A stretch of 64,000 nucleotides of DNA. Origin: Rhypophila decipiens. Taxonomy: Eukaryota > Ascomycota > Sordariomycetes > Sordariales > Naviculisporaceae. The translations under genes were made by a program, and so were the position numbers. Shown here in pieces: positions 1-11,977 of this stretch. The number at the start of each line of letters is the position of its first letter. Position 1 is the stretch's first letter. Below the pieces are notes generated by a model, which had not been told where the DNA came from, made no database searches, and was given only the letters and a program-made list of their open reading frames with translations. The stretch spans positions 62,001 through 126,000 of the forward strand of contig MU858121.1 of the NCBI GenBank assembly GCA_033297075.1. Direction: 5' to 3'.

Positions 1-1647
1 CGTGGACGTGATTACAAGATACATTTACTGGAACCGAGTAGGGGGTAGACAAGGGGAGGTCCAAGTGTTGACCGAGGAATGTTGGGTAAGAAAAGTTAGT
101 GAAAGGGAGATAGTGAGCTTGTACATGAGTAAGAGTGAGCAATGGTGGCTAATTAAAAGCTAATATAAGAACTAATGAGTGAAAGTAACAAGGACAGCGG
201 AGCGAGTATAAGAAAGAGTAAAGTAGGGTGGGTGTGGAAGACCGAGAGTAGGAATAGAGTAAATGAGATTATGAGCGAGTGAGAGTATAAGAGAGCGTGA
301 GTCATGACAACGATAGTGTAAATGGGGGAGAGTAAGATGATATGGGATAGAGAGTAAGTGAGAGCGAGCAAGTGAAAGTGAGCAAGAGAAACAAAAGTTG
401 AAGGTAAATGCTTCATAGCCGCGCACACGACACTGGTGCATCAATTATTTGCCGTGATAGATTATATTACAAGTTAAGCAGCCATAACTGTGACAAATGA
501 CTGGCTTCCTGTTCCCTTGAACTTGGTCCTTTATGAGCGAGTGAGGTTACAAATTATTTTGTTCCCGCGGAAGTGCAAAGTCAACCGCGCAAGCCAGGTA
601 CAACAAGGGAAAACAGAGGACAACATCAGACGTCAAAGAGAAACCACGCCGAGACAGACGAGACAGATTTTCTCTGTCCCTGTTGTTCTCGGAATCTTGC
701 CCTCCCCCAACGTCCCGCTGTTGAAATCTTGGACTCTGCGCTCATGAACACAAAAGCAGGCAGTTCAGTTGCAGAGTGGACACATGCTTTGGTAGACATA
801 GAAATGTGATATCAGCTATCAGAGTAATAATAGACAGCTAGCTACCTTTGTAGTGGCATAGCTACGCCGTGATCTTGTCCCAGCCCGAGTAAACGAGCCG
901 CCCTCTCAGAACACACCCGTCTGACTCCACCTTCAACGCACTCTTGGATGGAGACAAGGAGACAGAACTTCCCTCCTCGAGCCCACTGATGCCAGGTTAG
1001 ATCCCTCTTGATGTGCTTGGAGTGTGTCGCAATGCCTCATTCATGTGAAATGAGTTTATTTAGTCCCTAGGCAAAAGAAACCAAAAGCAAGGTACCCGTC
1101 ATCCCTCAAGAAAGAAGCAGCGAAACAGAAACGCCATGATCTAGAGCGATGGAGTGAAAAATGAAACAACGGTCCGACAAGACGCAAAAGGAGAGAACCG
1201 AAAAAGAATGGTAAATAATACGCCCGCACGATTATAAAGCAATCGACAATGGTATATCTCTCCCCTCCATTTCCAGTTTATCCTGAAAGCAACAGAAAAG
1301 ACAGACAAAACAAACAAGAAAACGATGGAGTCTCGCAAGTTATAGGTTCTGCTTCATCATTGCCCCAGGATATTAATACCAGTTGTCTTGGTTATGTGCT
1401 ATGGATGGTCATGTGATAGTTAGCTTTTCGTCATTTTTTTTTTGCTGCAAGGTGACATTATTTGAAGAATATCTGCGTCGCAGATATGAGTGGACCAGCT
1501 GCTTCGACTTGTACTCAGCAGAAGTGAGAGACACCGATAAAGTGGCCTTCGTCAAAGTCAGCTGTCATCCACTCATTACCGGAATGGATGCGCCTCACCC
1601 TGAGGGTTTCTGCGTACTACATTCGACACAGGAAACTGGTTACGATC
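1..1647. other. Left-edge non-coding stretch
   Basis: I see no supportable gene here. Positions about 60-400 are a purine-rich low-complexity tract on the plus strand (many GAGTGAG/AGTAAG-like words); its long open frames on the minus strand are an effect of that composition, not coding signal. The right part must include the 3' untranslated region of the kinase gene that ends at 1648. Confidence 0.5.
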
Positions 1648-2782
1648 CTAGTGATAACCAGCTCCGCGGTACGAAGGTCGTGGGTAGTCCTCGAAGTATG
1701 GGTGGTTGCAGGCTTGCTTGGCCGAAATGCGGCCGGCCGGGTCGTATACCAGCATCATCTCCAGCAGGTCAAGACCCTGGTCATCAAGGTTCTGGCACAG
1801 GGGCTGACTATGATCACGCGCCCACTTGGGGAACGAAGCCTTGAAGTCGGGATATGTAGTTACTCCGGGCCAAATATCCTCTGACGGCGTGCCAAGCAGT
1901 CTGCCATGTGCAAAAAAAGTCAGTTTAAGAATAATTATAAGGTTCGTGGCAGGCCGCATGCGCAGCCGGGACTAGTGGACCTACCGGAAGATCTTGAAGA
2001 TCTCGTCAATCTCAGAATCACCAGGGAAAAGCGGCTTGCGCGTGCACATCTCGGCAAAGATGCAGCCAACCGACCACATGTCGACTCCGGTGGAGTACTG
2101 GCGACCACCGAGGAGAATCTCGGGAGCGCGGTACCAGAGCGTGACGACCTCGTGGGTGTAAGTGCGAAGAGGGACACCGAAGGCGCGGGCAAGGCCGAAA
2201 TCCGCCAGTTTGAGGTTACCGTCGCGGTCGATCAGGAGGTTCTGCGGCTTGAGATCGCGGTGAAGGACACGGTGGCTGTGGCAGTATTTGACGCCCTCAC
2301 AGAGCTGGCTCATGAACTTCTTGATAATGGCGTCGCCGAGGCCCAGACGATGCAACCCCTCACCAGTGCCTTCGGGGAGCGCCTTGCCGCGACCGCCATC
2401 GCTGACAGGGAGAGCCTCCATGTACTTCTTCAGATCGAGATCCAGGAACTCAAAGACCAGGTACAGCTTGTGTCCGTCGGCGTGGACAATGTTGAGGAGG
2501 CGCACGATGTTGGGGTCGCGCATCTCCTTGAGGAGCGAAATCTCGCGAATGGCGGTGGAGGGAACACCCTCATCCTCGGCTTCCAGGCGGATCTTCTTGA
2601 GTGCGACGATTTGGCCGCCGTTGGCGAGATCGCGCGCCTTGTAGACTACACCATAAGTACCTGTAGTTGGGAGGAGAAATGCAAGTCAGCAAGCAAACAA
2701 TGGACAAAGAGAATCCGGCAGAACAAAGGAACGGCAGCAATATACCCTCGCCGATCTTTTCGAGTTTCTGATAGTTATCCAT
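1648..2782 (-). CDS. cdc2: Cyclin-dependent kinase 1 (Cdc2/Cdc28/NimX type)
   Basis: Serine/threonine kinase that, bound to cyclins, drives G1/S and G2/M. Exons on the minus strand are 2782-2746, 2660-1985 and 1900-1648, giving 321 residues; both introns (85 and 84 nt) have GT-AG ends and the sum is a multiple of three. Visible motifs: glycine loop GEGTYG near residue 11, the cyclin-binding PSTAIRE helix at about 46-52, catalytic [11 protein letters not shown], and the T-loop ending in WYRAPE. A short insert at about 95-120, rich in Gly and Glu, separates the N-lobe motifs from the catalytic loop; such an insert is familiar from mould orthologues. PSTAIRE makes this the cell-cycle CDK rather than Pho85 (PSTAIRE too but different T-loop) with good but not total certainty. 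The long leader holds a 65-codon upstream frame (3025-2828). Confidence 0.93.
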
Positions 2783-3738
2783 AGCGTCACCTATTGTTAC
2801 GGAGTAGACCCTTCGGCTCGAGATCTTTTAGTGATAACGCCTGCGATCTTGATACGCGATCAAGAAATGGGTTTGCGAGGAGGGGCTGTAGTTGGTTGGC
2901 TGCCAAGTCGAGAAGTCCGGTGTCGAGATTGAAGAAGAAAAACAGCAGAAAAGAGAGTCAAGTGAGCGAGGAAAAAAAAGAATGGCGTAAAGTCGTGTCA
3001 ATTCGTCTTCGCCATTGATAGGCACTTACTGTCGGAAAGCAAAATTGAGTCGTCTTCGTCGTTGGGGCTGGGTTCGTTTGTCGTTGTCGTTGATTTTTTC
3101 TGGACTTCGGGGTTCAGTCGCGGAGATGGAATGTCGAAATGCAGGCCTTCAGCTCCCGGGTTTGGTGGAGTTGCGTGCGGTGAGGCTTGGGCGAAAGGAG
3201 CTTCTCAGTGCGGAAGCTCGCGTGGCTTGCAGGGCGTTGCTGTGCTGGAAAAGTCTGGCTTGGCCTAGTTCAGGTGCTGGGGCAGCACTGGGGTCCAGAC
3301 TTTCAGAGCACCACTCACCCGGTTACCGAGAGACATCTCTGGCTCAAATTTCGCGAGTTTATCAACACAACAAATGACAATGGGGCGCCATAGAAACCGT
3401 GAGGGGGACGCGACCAAACAAAACGCAAAGCCCCGCGCTTGCAGCATCTCGCGTCGAGGGGTCACTCAGCCCCTGATGGGCCGTGGCGCACCGGCCCCAC
3501 TTGTCTAAGCTGCTTAACCAGTTGGGTGGGGGAGAGTGGAGACTGCGGGTGTGCAAGATTTGATCCACTTTTGGGCCTTTTTCTCACCTGAGAGCGGGAG
3601 GAGCGATGAGTGACGACGGCTTCTAAAACTCATGATGTTTAACGATATAACGGCACGTGGGAGGGAGCAACCCAAATTTTCTGAGGACATTACATAAGAG
3701 GAGAACAGCCAGACTCACAAACCACTCACAAATTTACA
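2783..3738. promoter_or_regulatory. Shared upstream region of cdc2 and the AlkB-type gene
   Basis: A 956-bp divergent intergenic region between two genes transcribed away from each other. On the minus strand it contains an ATG-initiated frame (3025-2828, 65 codons) ending just upstream of the kinase start, a candidate upstream ORF if the leader is that long. No other coding signal was seen. Confidence 0.4.
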
Positions 3739-4866
3739 ATGGGCGCAGAAATCACCGAGCTGGACGCACACGAGCAACCGTCTGATGAGCTCAGGGCAGA
3801 ATGGAAGTCATACGCCAAAGCCGATCAAAAGGATCTCATCAACAACCGAGACATTGACGACTTGACCATCCCAGAGAAAGCGGCAGAGTTTGTCGTCGCC
3901 GGTTCGATTCCCGCCGAACAACTCAACCAGGCCTTCAGCCACATATGTCCAAATGACGCCCCTATCAAAGTTGACAAGGATGCGCCCATCTACTATCACC
4001 CTATACTACCAGGTATGATCATAACACAAGATAACAGTCCATAACCTCACTGCATCTCTTACTTACATGTTTGCACAGGCCTCCTCATAGTCCCCTCAAT
4101 AATCCCACCAGAAGTCCAAAAGATCCTCCTCCGGAACCTCATCCACCGCGACCTAAGCCAACCGCACCACCAAACAAACATGCACCTGCACTTCAACCTG
4201 CCCTACCCAAAAGAAGAGGACGGAACCCCAGCCTCATTCTTCACCCTACCCCCAGACTCACCGCACCACTTCACACCCAAAGACCCCTCCGTACACAAGC
4301 CCCTCTCGATGAAGCAAGTCCTCGAAAGAAAACTCCACTGGGTGACACTAGGCGGCCAATACGACTGGACGAACAGGATCTACCCGGGCGAGGAGCCGCC
4401 TCAATTCCCACCTGACATAGCCGGCTTCTTGGAGACCCTTTTCCCCGAGACGCTCGCCCAAGCAGCCATTGTGAATTTCTACACGCCAGGCGATACCATG
4501 ATGATGCACCGTGATGTTTCCGAGGAGACGGATAAAGGGCTCGTTAGTTTGAGCATAGGGTGTGACTCGTTGTTTATGATTGCGCCGAATGATCCTGGCA
4601 AGGCGTCGGCTGAGGAAAAAGAGAAAGTTGGTGGGGAAGGCAAAGGGAAAGAATATCTGCTGTTGAGGATTAGGTCGGGTGATGCGGTTTATATGACCAA
4701 GGAGTCGAGGTTTGCGTGGCATGGTGTGCCCAAGGTGCTGAAGGGCACTTGTCCGGATTGGTTGGAGGATTGGCCGGCTGAGGAGGAGGACAGCCAGTAT
4801 GAGGCGTGGAGGGGGTGGATGAAAAATAAGAGGATTAATATCAATGCGAGGCAGATGCGGGATTAG
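3739..4866 (+). CDS. AlkB-family Fe(II)/2-oxoglutarate dioxygenase (ALKBH1-like)
   Basis: Predicted oxidative demethylase acting on nucleic acid bases. Exons 3739-4012 and 4079-4866 give 353 residues; the 66-nt intron has GTATGA and TTGCACAG ends. The metal-binding triad is visible: HRD (His about 235, Asp about 237) and the His of WHGVP near 306, followed by the arginine pair in the RININARQ motif near the C-terminus that binds 2-oxoglutarate. The N-terminal about 90 residues are a helical lead-in. Overall length, NxYxPGD-like segment before HxD, and the C-terminal motif fit the ALKBH1 / fission yeast Ofd2 branch; substrate (tRNA, DNA or histone) cannot be read from sequence. Lys/Glu-rich loop at about 265-285 is low complexity. 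Confidence 0.88.
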
Positions 4867-5105
4867 GTATGTCTTTGATATTAAAGCAATCAAGTGGTTT
4901 GGAACCACCTATCATGGTCCTTTGTTTCTATGGATGTGAAAAGGAAACATATTCTAATGAGATGCATAGCGACGACTAGAAGCTTCAAATCAAGCTCAGA
5001 CCAACATGATGACAGTATTAGACATTTCCTATTATCGAGGTATCCAGAAAAGATTTGAACAAAATCAGGGCCAATATCACAAGTAAATAATACCAAAGCC
5101 AAAAT

Positions 5106-6353
5106 TCAAAGAAGCAGAGCCGCTGCGCCAACAAACCCAGCAGCGACCAAACACCCAACGGATACGACGAGATTATTGCCCGCGCTGGCAGGAGGAAAGT
5201 TGTTGCTTCCGGGGCTGTTATTGTTGCTATCAGCTTGAGTTGGGGTCGGGAGGGGAGGGAACGGGTCGCTGAAGCTAAAGCTGCTAAACGTGGGAAAGGG
5301 CTGAACTGCGCCGCCTCCGTCGCCGCTGTCCTCGTCTCCGGTTGCTGGACCCGTGGTCGGGGATGGTGCCGTGAAGATGTCTGATGTCGTGCTTGTGGTG
5401 GTGGTGGTGGTCTCGTCGTCGCTTGATCCTCCGCCTCCACTTCCTCCGCCGGCACTGCCTGGTGTGCAGACTCGCCCTTCTCTGCAGCAGCCTGTCGGTG
5501 TGCAGTAGTATCCGGCCTGTTGGGGGAATGACTCATGTTAGTTTGCCAACATCAATGAGTTTGTTATTGTGCTTTGTTGGGTATGGACCACGAGCAAGCA
5601 ATGATGGTGGTTACTCACATCACAATAGGACCCATCGCCATCACCGCAGCAAACAGCGCCCAAGAGCATGCACTTGTCGTCGCAGGCTTCCCGGTTGTCT
5701 GCTGCCGAGCAGGTACCACTGCCGCTGCCGCCGCCGCTACTACCGCCGCCTCCAGAGCTTCCTCCTCCTGAACCGCCCCGGGCGCATGTCCCTTGGGCGG
5801 TGCATGTCTCGCCGGCGTCGCAGTACCCGCCGTCTGAGCAGCATACTCCGGTCGAGGGCATACACCTATGAGGGTCAGTATGGGGTCCAAGTGTTGGAAG
5901 GACGAGGATTTGGCGAGGAAGAATAGACTTACCCGCCGTTGCAGAGCGTCTCGCCTGGGTCACAGGATCCGCCGGGTCTGCAGACCTTGCCTACCGGACA
6001 ACATGTATCCCTGACGGTGCAGTACTCGCCGAGATCGCAATAGCCGGTCCTATAATGAAGCATCGAGAGCGTTAGTCTGCTTGTCAAGCTGTCATACATC
6101 TGTACGAGGTCCAAGAAAGATACCGAAACTAGAAGGAGGAAACAAAAGGAAAGGGAAGCACATACGTCCCACAGCAAACACCAGTAAGCGGCATACAGCC
6201 TAACCCACACACGACCTCGCCTATATCGCACTCTCCTGTCGCCAGAACGTTGATTCCGTTCAGAGCGGTCGAGTTTCCGGGGAGTGTAGGCAGCTTGGCC
6301 AGCGGGATGGCGCCGAGGAGGGCTCGGGAGGTTAGGGTTTTTAATTTGACCAT
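5106..6353 (-). CDS. GPI-anchored cysteine-rich surface protein
   Basis: Predicted wall or plasma-membrane surface protein of unknown role, 320 residues. Minus-strand exons 6353-6166, 6049-5933, 5865-5619 and 5516-5106 join in frame. Four small cysteine modules are seen, each with a Cys-Cys pair and GxYC- or GE-type spacing (for example TGVCC, DTCCP, GAVCC, TGCC), separated by a Gly/Ser linker at about 140-165. After the modules comes a Thr/Ser/Pro-rich stalk (run of six Thr), then a C-terminal hydrophobic tail of about 20 residues preceded by small residues, the pattern of a GPI-attachment signal. The N-terminus is only moderately hydrophobic; the start at 6353 was chosen because it opens the signal-like segment, although an in-frame upstream ATG exists at 6473. 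Each exon roughly carries one or two modules, suggesting growth by module duplication. Confidence 0.8.
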
Positions 6354-8429
6354 TTTGTCTCCTTCGTTGCTGCTATCCGGTATGAACGTCGTCGTGTTAA
6401 CCCGTAGAACGAATGTATCGATGTCCAGACAGACAGGGACTAAAATGGCGCGAAAAGAATACACACAAGTCAAGCAGCCACAAGACAGAGGAAAGAGGAA
6501 AGAGCAGAAGCAGGAGGAGGGAGAGGCTTGAGGAAAGCCACTCGGGTTTTATTCATCTCAACGGCTCTGGCTGCATGTACATTTCTTCTTCAAGACACCC
6601 CCATGCTAATCTTTTTGTTTCCAGGACTCTGGTCCATCAACTTCTGCCAAGTCATGACAGGGCTGTGTCTGTGCAGCTGTGCAGGTAGATAATTTACCCC
6701 AGAGGCTCGGCATCGAAAACAAGCACATGAATGAGGGGCGTCAACTTTTTCCGAACCATGGTTCTCGTCCACCCACCACTCATCCACAGCCACGGCTCCC
6801 TAGTCCAAGTGTACTGGTAGTAGTGTATCCGTACTAGTGAGTGATAGCTGTACTACACTACACTATTTGGGTAGACCGAGAGCGAGATGACTCCAGGATC
6901 CTGCATTCTTAACGTCGTAAGAGAATCTGCAAGCCTTCTGGCACTAGGTTGCTTTGAGGAGTAGCGGCTTGGTAGCGAACGTCTTCCCTAATTCAGATAC
7001 CGGGATATATCATCACTGCCCAGTCTTGAGCTTTCTAGTTGGCGACTGAAGCTGCCTGATTCACTGCGAGATGTCATGTGTACAGTATTGACTGGGCTGG
7101 GTTATCAACATGGTAGCATCGGGCCATATAGGTGACGACCTGAAGCCTGAAATCATGCCTACCATAAAGCTTCTTCGGTCTCCTCAAAAACCCCCAAAAA
7201 TTCGAAAATCAACAAGACACACACGTCTGCAGACCTCGGGAGCTGAACTGCAAACGAGATAACAAGGTCCTGCCAAGCCCAAATGGCGTTAAACCGTTGG
7301 CTAAACCCCTGGACATGAAAGCGAAAGAGGCCCTGCAGTTTTGCAAAGTTTGAGGGGGGAAAGCAAAGATTTTTATATGCCAAGACATTTGCTTACTTGT
7401 AAATCGGTGGAATAATAACTCCGCGCCAGCCGCTATGTTGGGGTTTGGTTTGTTGATGTTGATCACAGCTGCTCTGAGCTTGAGTTGCCCAATCACACCC
7501 TAGCAGACAGGGGCGTGATACAAGATAATACTCAGACTTGCGGAGAACCATCGTGAACTCTGGCCCATTTTCTGTAGGATATCGTGCCCTTGCCCGAACC
7601 CCGGCTTCACACCCTTCAGGGCAAAATCGAATCCCCAATTTCAATTTTTCTGCAAAGAACTCCCTCACTGCATGGAGCTATGAGCCGCATGTTTGTGTGG
7701 GTGTGTGCAACAAGGAAATGGTCTTCACCGGACGTGCAGCACGCGGATGGCTTGGATCGTGTTCATGTGTTGGGTTATTTTGGGAATCACCTCACCCGTT
7801 TTCCTCTTCGGTCTGGACCAGGGACGCAAGATTTGGCCTCGGAACATGGAATCATTGGCTCGGTCAAAGCTGTGGTGGGTTGTGTTGATCATGTCTGTTC
7901 GATAGCTGCAGTATCCAGCGCTGATGTCCATTCCCTTGCCGGGCCTTCTCTGAAGGTGAAGGCTGACCCGGATGGTTCATATCAAGAGGACTGCTGAGTG
8001 CTGATGGGAATAAGGCGGTAACCCTAACCCTCACCCTAAGGAGACTGAGTGGTTGATGCCAAGTTGAAGTCTTTCCAAAAATATCCAGAACAATAAATGC
8101 AATTTGACCTTTTGATCATGTCGGCAAAGTTGTGCCGTATTTGTTGTTGGCGATTTAGAGGTGTTGTCTGTTTACACTTTAAAGTTGTTGCTGCATCCTT
8201 GGATGGAGTGGGGATGGTTAGCACTGACAGCCACCAATAACAAGTCTCACCAAATCTGTTAGAGAGCTTCAGACCCCGGACCCCTGCCCCACCATCTTAT
8301 CGCATCTTATCGCATCTGATCGACTCCAAAAATTATCAAAATTTCTGGGACCTGAACTGCCCCTCCTTAACAAAATCCGATCCGGGACCAGCAAGGTACG
8401 AAACAACATCATAAAATAAACGAAAAACG
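6354..8429. other. Intergenic, no gene recognised
   Basis: About 2.1 kb with only short unconvincing open frames on both strands. It contains a short telomere-like word at 8019-8039 (see separate entry) and the upstream region of the Rsa4 gene, including three near-identical TTATCGCATCT/GATCG words at about 8297-8320. Confidence 0.5.
8019..8039. repeat. Short interstitial telomere-like sequence
   Basis: The plus strand reads TAACCCTAACCCTCACCCTAA, i.e. about three and a half units of the CCCTAA telomere repeat of filamentous fungi with one deviating base. Too short to be a telomere; could be a protein-binding word in a promoter or a repair scar. Confidence 0.5.
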
Positions 8430-10063
8430 ATGGCCACTGTAATACCCCCTCCCTCAAAGCGCCAAAAGCGCGAGAATCTCGAGCTATCTTCCACCCAACA
8501 AGATGTCTCCGAACCGACTCCCGACGCCGGATCTTTCCGTGCCCGCATCCTCGACGACGCAGGCGAGCCCATCATAGACGCCGTCGAGATCCAATTCGCC
8601 GACGCTTCGGAAAAGAATCTCTCGACGCTGGTAAACACATACCTAGGCCGTGAGCAAGATGACTTCCTCCCTTACCGATTCGACATCCATCTCCCCGGCA
8701 AAGATACCATCGTGGGCGTCTTCCCGAGCAGTCTCCTTTCTCTCCTCCAACAGCACGGCGTGACCGCTGCTTCGGAAACAATCATCACCTTATCTGCACG
8801 ACCGCAGGCTGTTTTCAAGGTACGGATCGCGTCGCGCCAATTGCACAAGATCCGCGGACACACCCAAGCGATTCTCGTCTGCCAATGGCACCCAGATACC
8901 AAGATCAAGAGGCTCGCAACAGGGAGTGGCGACGGTACCGCGCGGATATGGGATGGTGATTCGGGCACGCCGACGCATACCCTCAAGGGCCATACCTCGT
9001 GGGTATTAGACGTTCGGTGGAGTCCCGACGGAACGAAACTAGCGACAGGGAGCATGGACGGGACGGTGCGTATCTGGGACCCCCAGACAGGCGCACCAAT
9101 CGGCAAGGCAATGACCGGTCATCGCGGCTGGGTATGTTCGGTCGCATGGCAGCCGTATCACCTGTGGCGTGACGGCGAAGGGCCCCGACTGGCCAGCGCG
9201 GGCGGCGGCAAGGACGACAATACGGTCAGAACATGGCTTGTCAATTCCGGCCGGGTCGACCACGTCTTCAGCTGCGAGAGCGGCGTGACCTGTGTAAAAT
9301 GGGGCGGTACGGATTTCGTCTATGCAGCCTCCAAAGACAAGACCATCCGCGCCTGGGACGCCAAGGCGGGGACAATAGTGAGGCACATGAAGCTCCACTC
9401 GCACAAGGTCAACCACATCGCCTTGTCAACGGATTACGTACTGCGCACGGGATTCTTCGACCCGCGAAGCCAGTCCCCGCCGGCGACGGAAGAGGAAAAG
9501 GTCAAGATTGCGAGGGAGAGGTTCGAAAAGGTGGCCAAGAAGGGCGACAAGGTCACTGAGCTCCTTGCCTCGGCGAGCGAGGATTTTACCGCTGCCGTGT
9601 GGGATCCTATCAATATGCAGGATAAGAAACCCATCGCGCGGCTGCAGGGGCACCAGAAGGCGGTGAATCATCTGGCCATCTCACCGGATGGGACATTGCT
9701 GGCTACGTGTGGGTGGGATAACCATGCCAAGTTGTGGAATGCAAAGGATGGCAAGTTTTTGCATACCCTGAGGGTGAGTCACATTTCCTTTTTCTGAAAT
9801 CAGTTTTATTCTGAGAGTTGATACTGACGACGGGACTGAACGAATAGGGGCACGTTGGCACCGTATACCAGTGCTACTTTTCTGCGGACTCGCGCATGTT
9901 GGTGACGAGCTCCAAGGACACAACGCTCAAGATCTGGGATGTTCGTTCCGGCAAGATGTTGAAGGACCTGACGGGGCACGAGGACGAGGTGTGGGCGGTT
10001 GATCTTGTTGGCGCTCTTGTTGCGAGCGGTGGCAAAGATACCACTGTCCGTATCTGGACATGA
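8430..10063 (+). CDS. rsa4: Ribosome assembly protein Rsa4 (Notchless/NLE1), WD40
   Basis: Factor for late nuclear maturation of the 60S subunit; in yeast its N-terminal domain is pulled by the Rea1/Midasin AAA ATPase. Exons 8430-9773 and 9848-10063 (intron GTGAGT...GAATAG, 74 nt) give 519 residues, close to the roughly 515 of yeast Rsa4. Residues about 35-125 form the NLE ubiquitin-like domain (FRARILDDAG, FLPYRFDI). From about 145 there are eight WD repeats with regular GHT..V..W and ARIWD / VRIWD / LKIWD blades, ending exactly at VRIWT. An insert rich in Lys and Glu lies between blades 5 and 6 (about 345-375), as expected for this family. Single intron just before the last two blades. Confidence 0.95.
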
Positions 10064-11560
10064 GCACGGGGTCTGGTATAATAATTGCAGTGCAGTCAGG
10101 TTTGAGACACCGGTGCACGGCATAACTGTTGGTTGGTTTGGGCCTCTTCTTTGCTAGGGAAAGCCCCACTGATGCTACCGCTATGATCCCCGTCTATGCT
10201 GTTGCCGGAATGTTTTCTCCGGCTTCAGTATCCGTAGACAGCCGGTATCGCGGCTCTGGTCAGGGGATGGGTCTGGCAAGGGTAAGGGGACTCGACATTC
10301 TGGCATGTCCCAGGGGTCAGAACTGAGGTCTCGGAGAGGTGCTATGGTAGCCGACGTCGGATGCACGATACCGTGTGGGACTGGAACCAGCCTGAGTTAT
10401 GCCGCCGAAGGATCGAGCGCTGTGTCGAATTTCATGGCTGGCAGGCAGAATCTGTTTTGGTGTTTATCTACAGAGAAAAGTTAAAAGCATAGAGGGAGAG
10501 GACGGACCCTGTCTCGGGGAGAAGGGCTCCGAGGTCCGGAGTAATGGTTTTGTGATACCCCAAGCTTTCCGGGAATTGAGTTTCATAAATAATTATAAAA
10601 GGAGTTTGTGCTCGTCCTCACAAGTTCTGGACCGGTCTTTATGTCTTAGCTTCCAAGGTTTGATATCTTGGTGTGCCTAACTATGTGCAGTGTATGCAAC
10701 TGCCGTTTATATTGGGTTTGTCGATCCGAGAAGATGGTGCCCGAGTCTGGCATCGCCGTTGGACTTGGAGATATAGGAAGTTGGAAGTCTCTGGTGCTTT
10801 GCTACAATACTCGGGGAAATAAAACTTCCCTGCAAGAAGGATGGGGCAAGAACCCACAAGAGCGGCTGGTAAGCAGCCACTGGAGTTTTTGCTCTCGTGA
10901 AATCATCGACCCGAGGACTCCTTTTTCTCCTTCGATCTCAGACGCACGATGACGGACGATGACAGATCTCTATTCTAGAGAATGTGAATGGAGGAAGGGC
11001 AGTCCTGGATCAAGCTCAGAGTGAGGTTATTGCAAATCTCCCACATTCTTCTCGGCGGCGAGAACTGAAATGGGAAACGCGGACTTGATTAAATTCATAG
11101 ATGGCATACAAGAACTGAGGTGAGATCCGCATTCATCTTATTCTTATGGATACCCAAGACTGAGCAATTCAAATGTCTACACAGTGATGATTGTCGAGAA
11201 CATTGAGATATTTTTATTTCTTCACCCTCGGGTTCGCAAGCATTCAAAACCCATCAAATCTCGCAACAACAACACCGATATTACAAGATACGAACGACAG
11301 GACAACGAGGCCAAGCCAAAGAGTTTCATTCCCAACTGGTGCAGAAAGCCTCTTCCACTGATGAAACAATCCACACATAACATCAACGGGTCAAAAGAAA
11401 CGAGAGACAAGGAAAGGGGATCTATCAAACAAGGCACCAAGAGAGAAATAAAGACAGACAGTACATGAGAACTTTTCAAGTTACTTCTCAAAGCAACCAA
11501 AAGTCAACTAAAGGAAACCGCGAGAAGGCTGAGACAAAAGCAGCAGGCCAAGATAGAAAG
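10064..11560. other. Intergenic, no gene recognised
   Basis: 1.5 kb with no open frame of convincing composition. Includes the 3' end of rsa4 and an A-rich leader (11180-11560) ahead of the next small gene. Confidence 0.5.
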
Positions 11561-11977
11561 ATGTGCGAATACCAACCAATCCACTGCACATCATGCCAGA
11601 TCTTTATGAACGCCTATCAACTCTACCGGGAGGAATGTCAGTACAAAAGAGATCCGGCGAGATGTCAGCCTCGGATGGTGGATGATTGGGCTATGCGAGG
11701 GAAATGTGGTCCCGGCGGGCAGGTTTGTGAAGAGGAGGAGGAGGGGCTTCCGTTTTCAACTACTAGTAGGGAAGGAGATGGGCATGGTAGTGGTACCGAT
11801 AAGGCCGATTTTGAGTGTAAACCGGGTGCCAGTGATGATGCTGGTAATAATACCGTGGCAGGAGAGACTGGTCTTGGTGGCGGATATGGTGATGATAAGG
11901 ATGAGGGCGCTGGTGATAACAAGGATGGGGAAGGAACTCACAGGCCGACGGACAAAGAGGAAGGGGATCTTGAGTGA
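11561..11977 (+). CDS. Small hypothetical protein with N-terminal cysteine motif
   Basis: A 138-residue single-exon frame. I do not recognise a named domain. The first 45 residues look constrained: CEYxPIHCTSCQ, then a helix-like stretch and further cysteines (EECQYK, ARCQP, GKCGPGG), giving several CxxC-like or paired cysteines that could bind a metal. The C-terminal two thirds are acidic and low complexity (runs of Glu, then Gly/Asp/Lys/Thr). The start at 11561 is preferred over an in-frame ATG at 11465, because the cysteine motif begins immediately and the upstream segment is Lys/Gln-rich without order. The pattern resembles short fungal proteins of unknown function; confidence that it is translated is moderate. 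Confidence 0.5.
   Translation: MCEYQPIHCTSCQIFMNAYQLYREECQYKRDPARCQPRMVDDWAMRGKCGPGGQVCEEEEEGLPFSTTSREGDGHGSGTDKADFECKPGASDDAGNNTVAGETGLGGGYGDDKDEGAGDNKDGEGTHRPTDKEEGDLE

Noticed and set aside
153..444. Serine/leucine-rich minus-strand frames at the left edge
   Set aside because: Produced by the purine-rich low-complexity tract.
1906..2784. Long open frame on the plus strand (292 codons)
   Set aside because: Exactly antisense to the CDK exons, which show clear kinase motifs and correct introns on the minus strand.
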